A DNA stretch of 64,000 nt from the NCBI GenBank assembly GCA_034638255.1, contig JAWPGT010000021.1, positions 124,001 to 188,000 of the forward strand, read 5' to 3'. The DNA comes from Coprinus comatus. Its lineage: Eukaryota > Basidiomycota > Agaricomycetes > Agaricales > Agaricaceae. A model generated the notes under the pieces. It was not told the origin of the DNA, made no database searches, and was given only the letters and a program-made list of their open reading frames with translations. Positions 60,222-64,000 of the stretch are shown here, piece after piece (position 1 is the stretch's first letter; each line of letters opens with the position of its first letter). A program made the position numbers and the translations under genes.

Positions 60222-61391
60222 ATGGCAGTCTACTTGCCCAGCTCCCTCTTCTGCCCTTCCATTCTGCCCATAACACTTCACCTTACATTCCTTGCATATA
60301 TGTCTTATTGGATGTACCAAACCTGGTATATGACGACAGCCGTTGTTTGCGTTACTCTCATATTTCTTATCCAACGTTTATCCAACGTCCTCGAACTACC
60401 CCCCGCTGGTGTACACTTCGTGAATCTAAATGCAGATATCAAAGAACTACCAATTTCCAGTTGGGGCCCGCGATGGATCTCACTGTCCTCTCGCAAACCA
60501 AGCACTAGCAGGACGCTTGTTGTATCACTCACTCCCCTTTCCCAGTATCTCATCGTACAAGCATGGTTCCAAAACGTTTTTCGGTCCAATAAAAAACTTC
60601 AAGTATCCACTAGGCATGTCAAGATTGGGTTCACAAAATCGATTGGACAGGAAGCAAAAGCTCATATTGTGATTGAGAATATCCTTGGCATTTTATGTGA
60701 TTGTGATATCACTCTAGAATCTCTTCACATCATTATCCCTCAAATTATCCACTCGTCTGAGGATTATGTTGGCTTCAAAGCAGAAGCTTCAAATAATGCT
60801 ATCGCATTTGGGTCAAGATCAGGTTCTGCCACACGTTTGAATTTCAAAGGATTAAAAGAAGTGGTTTGGGATGCTTCTACGAAGGATGTATTAGCTCCTT
60901 GGAAAATCTTGGACGGAAATACATTACGGGGATTGAAAAGGTTGACGATCAATTGGTCGTTGAACGTACAATCCTGTTTCAACATCTTGGAACAATGTCC
61001 TGAATTGGAATACTTCAATCTCGACAAGTTGATGTTTCATTTAATGGTGGGTGGTACTGTTATCGGGAAGCCAAGTGGGAATTTGGTTTTGGATAAATTG
61101 GAAGAGTTGTGTGTGTGTTGTGAAAGCACAATATCGATGGAAAACTTTTTTTATAACCTTGATATGCCGAAGTTGAGGATTTTGAATTTGGGTTTGGGTT
61201 TTGATACTAAGGATTTACGGGGGTCTGTTTCTAAAACGTTTAAGGGTGTTGATGAGTTGAGGATTTCGGTGGAGTCGATGGAAAGGTTGGTTGTTGATGA
61301 TCATGATTATAAGTATGCGATTGATGATATAAAAGCTTTGAAGAAGCGGAATCCTGCTTTAGTAGGACGGTATGGTAGTAGGGCTTTGTGA
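60222..61391 (+). CDS. Hypothetical LRR-like protein (N-terminus uncertain)
   Basis: One open frame of 389 codons. From about residue 120 onward it shows degenerate Leu-rich repeats (LNFKGLKEVVWDAS, LRGLKRLTINW, CPELEYFNLDKL, MPKLRILNLGLG, GVDELRISVESM), the layout seen after the F-box in basidiomycete F-box proteins. The first ~60 residues are strongly hydrophobic (LTLHLTFLAYMSYW and TTAVVCVTLIFLIQ regions) and do not look like an F-box. They may be non-coding sequence read through, with the true N-terminal exon upstream. It does not carry the YLSYIRHL marker of the other three F-box-like genes, so it belongs to a different subgroup. Confidence 0.5.
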   Translation: MAVYLPSSLFCPSILPITLHLTFLAYMSYWMYQTWYMTTAVVCVTLIFLIQRLSNVLELPPAGVHFVNLNADIKELPISSWGPRWISLSSRKPSTSRTLVVSLTPLSQYLIVQAWFQNVFRSNKKLQVSTRHVKIGFTKSIGQEAKAHIVIENILGILCDCDITLESLHIIIPQIIHSSEDYVGFKAEASNNAIAFGSRSGSATRLNFKGLKEVVWDASTKDVLAPWKILDGNTLRGLKRLTINWSLNVQSCFNILEQCPELEYFNLDKLMFHLMVGGTVIGKPSGNLVLDKLEELCVCCESTISMENFFYNLDMPKLRILNLGLGFDTKDLRGSVSKTFKGVDELRISVESMERLVVDDHDYKYAIDDIKALKKRNPALVGRYGSRAL

Positions 61392-61741
61392 GGTCTTTCA
61401 ACGCCACAAAACGGTTCCATATGTTTGATTTTCGATGTGCTCAACATATATTTTTTATACAGTAAACTGGCGATTCCTTACATACTATTATTAATACCGC
61501 CATTTTGTAATGTCTATTTTAACACCGACGATCGTAAACATACTTATATTAGAAGTTGACAAGCAGACTTACGGGTATGGAGAGGAGACAGCATGTTATT
61601 GCAAGGAAGTTTCAAGTTACGTGAAGTTACGAACTTCGCAACTTCCAACAGCGAACCATTGATAAAGAGATTGGCGCACTACAAAATAGTAATCATTATC
61701 ATCTCAAACACCTTGATTGAATCGCATGGACACTCTTTACA
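61392..61741. other. Intergenic, no gene recognised
   Basis: The 3' flank of the LRR-like gene, AT-rich, with no visible feature. Confidence 0.35.
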
Positions 61742-62440
61742 ATGACGATCCTAACATCCAAAATCCTAGATAGTACACATATACCATGGTTGGCTTGCGG
61801 CAATGGTATATAGGTGTAAACGGAAGCCGAGGTGCGATTGAAAAAGGAATACTTGCTTTAGAGAATGGAATAAACCATCTCGATATAGCACAGTGGTACA
61901 AAACTGAAGTAGAGACAGGAAAATCTATAAAATGTGCTTCAAATGTGAACAAAGATAAAGTCTACGTTACATCCAAATGTGCGTCTTGTCAGTATATGGT
62001 GCTCCATAAATTTAATTGACTGATAAGTATACCTCTCCTATTATATGGTCGTGATTTATGCTGACTTGTTTCTATTTTAGTGTCACATGAGGTGGTCCAT
62101 GAAAGCCCAGTTTCGTTGGATAGAGTAGGACTTGCAATTGAAGAATCTATCAACAAACTTGGATTCATTCCTGATCTTTTTTTTTTTCATTCACGATCTA
62201 TTCGTAGCCGCCCCTGGAGTTGAGACAAGCTGCAAACATGCCAGACATTCTTACTTCAATGGAATCAATAGGGTTGGAGAGGTGGTTCACTTCAGGTTTT
62301 ATGTGAGTATAATTAGGGCCTGTTTAATAATGCACTAAATCCCAGTCTTGACATTCAAATCTCACAGCGGATGTATATGAAGAGGGACCTCCCAGTTCCT
62401 GATATACCATCACAGTAAAAAGTTAGTGTCAGTAATTTGG
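61742..62440 (+). pseudogene. Aldo/keto reductase relic
   Basis: The start MTILTSKILDSTHIPWLACGNG matches aldo/keto reductase N-termini (theme: IPWLGFGTG). Immediately after, the frame stops, and the homologous continuation (GAIEKGILALENGINHLDIAQWYKTE, with the catalytic-region D and Y of the family) is in another frame. A plausible intron then leads to VGLAIEESINKLGFIPDLF. There an 11-base T run shifts frame again before FIHDLFVAAPG, whose His matches the family's active-site region, and a further frame change follows. At least two frame breaks and loss of the C-terminal half make it non-functional. It is convergent with the reductase gene to its right. Confidence 0.7.
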
Positions 62441-62491
62441 TATACTACATACAGAGTGTTCAATTTTTCACCAAAGTTTTGGTTACAAATA

Positions 62492-64000
62492 TTAAAAGAA
62501 ACCAGTACCGCGCCAGTATGTTACCCACGAAGTAGCATCGTCGTCATTGAGAGGTTGAGCATTTCTCATAGTCTCGCTGAAAATTTGAGCCTTATCAGTA
62601 CTGAATCTAGTTAGGCCTAACGTCTCCATGTCTTTTGCATCCTCATTTGCATTGATGAACTCTACCCCTTTTGTCACTCCACGGAAGAAGTCCAACAATT
62701 TGATGGCAGGCTAGAAGGAGAAAGAAGAAGCTTCAGTTTTAGAACATTCATCATGTCAAGTAGATAGAAGGCTCACGATATTCTCAAGATCACCAGTCTT
62801 CGGTTCCTTCGCAACCTCCTCCAAAAGTTGAAGCCACTCGGCGAAGGGAATTAACGGTAGTGCCTCCTTGCCATGTCGTAACTCTCTGACGACAGCATCG
62901 CGGACAGCCTCAATAACAGGCGTCCAAGGAACAGGGCGAGGGTGAACTAAATTAAGCGCAAATGGAGGTTTTTCTTCCAGAAATGAAAGATCTATAATGG
63001 ATTGTGCGGCCACATGCATGGGAAGCCATGAGTTTACCTGTTTAACAATAATAAGAATCTCCACATTCACATTTCTGAAGGAGATATAAAAGAACTTACG
63101 CCAGGTGCGCTAGGGAAGCTTTTCAAGGCAATACTAGACTTAACGAGGATTGGGAACCAATCCGTTGTCGCCCAAGCACCATTTGGAAGTCCTCCACTAA
63201 GTTGTCCAACACGCAAGGATGATGCCTGAAGCCCACTTTTTTGAAGAATCTATGGAGAAATCTATTAAAAACTGATATTCATGAGATATATGCGTCACGG
63301 AGCCTACGCACCCTTTCGGAAACATACTTCCCTTCACCATAGCCGTTACCGATACAATACCTTGGATCTTCCAAAACGTGCTCGGGATAGAAGCCTTGAC
63401 TTTGATCCCAGGATTGCGCTGAACCAATTGAGGAAGTAAACAAGAACCGAAGGTCTGCTGCGTGTGGACCCTCAAGGGCTAGGTCAATCAAATTTCGTGT
63501 TCCACGGATGTGGGGCTCGAAAGAAGACAGAGTCAAGTTGAAATCTAGGCGCCATGCGGAATGAATGATTACATTCACGGATGTTTTTAACTGTAAGTTT
63601 TATTTTAGTTTAGCTTTAGGCGGGGTTAAGATGCTTGATATGTTGCATACCTCATCATAAAGCTTTTTATCTAATCCAAGCTGGTCTTCTGATGCATCAC
63701 CTTCAATCAATCTTAATTTAGACGACTTCAAGAGCTCAACATCGAGGGCTTTATCAGTAAATCTGGCGCGGTGGCGTTCTTCCAAGCTTTCCCTGCCTCG
63801 GCGATTTAAAGCATAGACAAACCGAGTTTCTTCTTTAGTCAACAATTCAGCCAGAATCTGAGAGGCCAAATTTCCAGTAGTGCCAGTGAGGAGGAAGACT
63901 TTCCCGCTTTGCTTCTCTTTCTTTTGTGCAGCTGGGACACTGTATTTGGCGATCATTTCTTCAATGGCTTCTTTATGACCGGTTGCCACTTGAGTGTCGT
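62492..64000 (-). CDS. NRPS-like adenylate-forming reductase, C-terminal thioester reductase domain (partial)
   Basis: Visible exons: beyond the window edge to 63651, 63590-63312, 63249-63100, about 63037-62777, and 62710-62492. They encode the end of a carrier-domain linker and then a thioester-reductase (NAD(P)-binding SDR-type) domain. The Rossmann motif is VFLLTGTTGNLASQIL and the catalytic Tyr/Lys lie in YGEGKYVSER, with VIIHSAWRLDFN and a long C-terminal lobe. This layout is that of fungal alpha-aminoadipate-reductase-like enzymes (adenylation, carrier, reductase) that reduce a bound carboxylic acid to an aldehyde or alcohol. Adenylation and carrier domains should lie to the right of the window. 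The substrate cannot be told from this end. Confidence 0.88.

Overview
The window is nuclear DNA of a filamentous basidiomycete, most likely an agaricomycete mushroom-type fungus. Nearly every gene is cut by many short (about 50-90 bp) GT-AG introns, and several have micro-exons of 15-28 nt. The gene set fits a saprotroph or plant-litter decomposer: a laccase, two GMC oxidoreductases, a cutinase, hydrophobic-surface-binding proteins, expanded F-box/LRR-like families, and Ty1/copia and large agaricomycete-type DNA transposons. I do not assign a genus. All exon models come from reading splice sites and checking that phases close; no transcript evidence was available.

Layout. 0-3.2 kb: 3' half and 3' LTR of a Ty1/copia element cut by the window edge, then a 278-bp foldback element. 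4.3-10.3 kb: two tandem GMC oxidoreductase genes with the same 11-exon layout, each encoding 600 aa. 10.8-14.6 kb: a small putative lipid-anchored protein, an HsbA-like gene (A) and an F-box/LRR-like gene. 14.7-22.2 kb: a sugar-type MFS transporter, a single-pass membrane protein with a Cys-rich ectodomain, and a 14-exon laccase. 24-25.9 kb: a second F-box/LRR-like gene with an apparent frameshift. 26.1-32.8 kb: a compact block on the minus strand that looks like housekeeping DNA (a protein with possible ubiquitin-like modules, a penta-EF-hand protein, SAGA subunit Spt7). 33.1-37.9 kb: a third F-box/LRR-like gene, a degraded relative, and HsbA-like gene B. 38.3-39.1 kb: a small protein with repeated EELR motifs. 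39.35-50.65 kb: a complete 11.3-kb DNA transposon with terminal inverted repeats and a 7-bp target duplication. It carries a 1,059-codon transposase gene split by a later copia retrotransposon and an intact 705-aa accessory gene. 51.9-55.3 kb: HsbA-like gene C and a cutinase on the same strand. 57.8-59.7 kb: an APC/C activator of the Cdh1/Fzr type. 60-64 kb: an LRR-like hypothetical gene, an aldo/keto reductase relic, and the reductase end of an NRPS-like adenylate-forming reductase that runs off the window.

How the genes may work together. The secreted set is coherent. GMC enzymes of the aryl-alcohol oxidase/pyranose dehydrogenase type and laccase act in oxidative attack on plant polymers. 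Cutinase attacks cuticle polyester. HsbA is known in Aspergillus oryzae to recruit cutinase to hydrophobic polyester surfaces, and here an HsbA-like gene lies 1.85 kb from a cutinase gene on the same strand. The transporter could import released sugars. The most informative structural feature is the dated nest of transposons, in which removing the inner element restores the outer transposase frame exactly.
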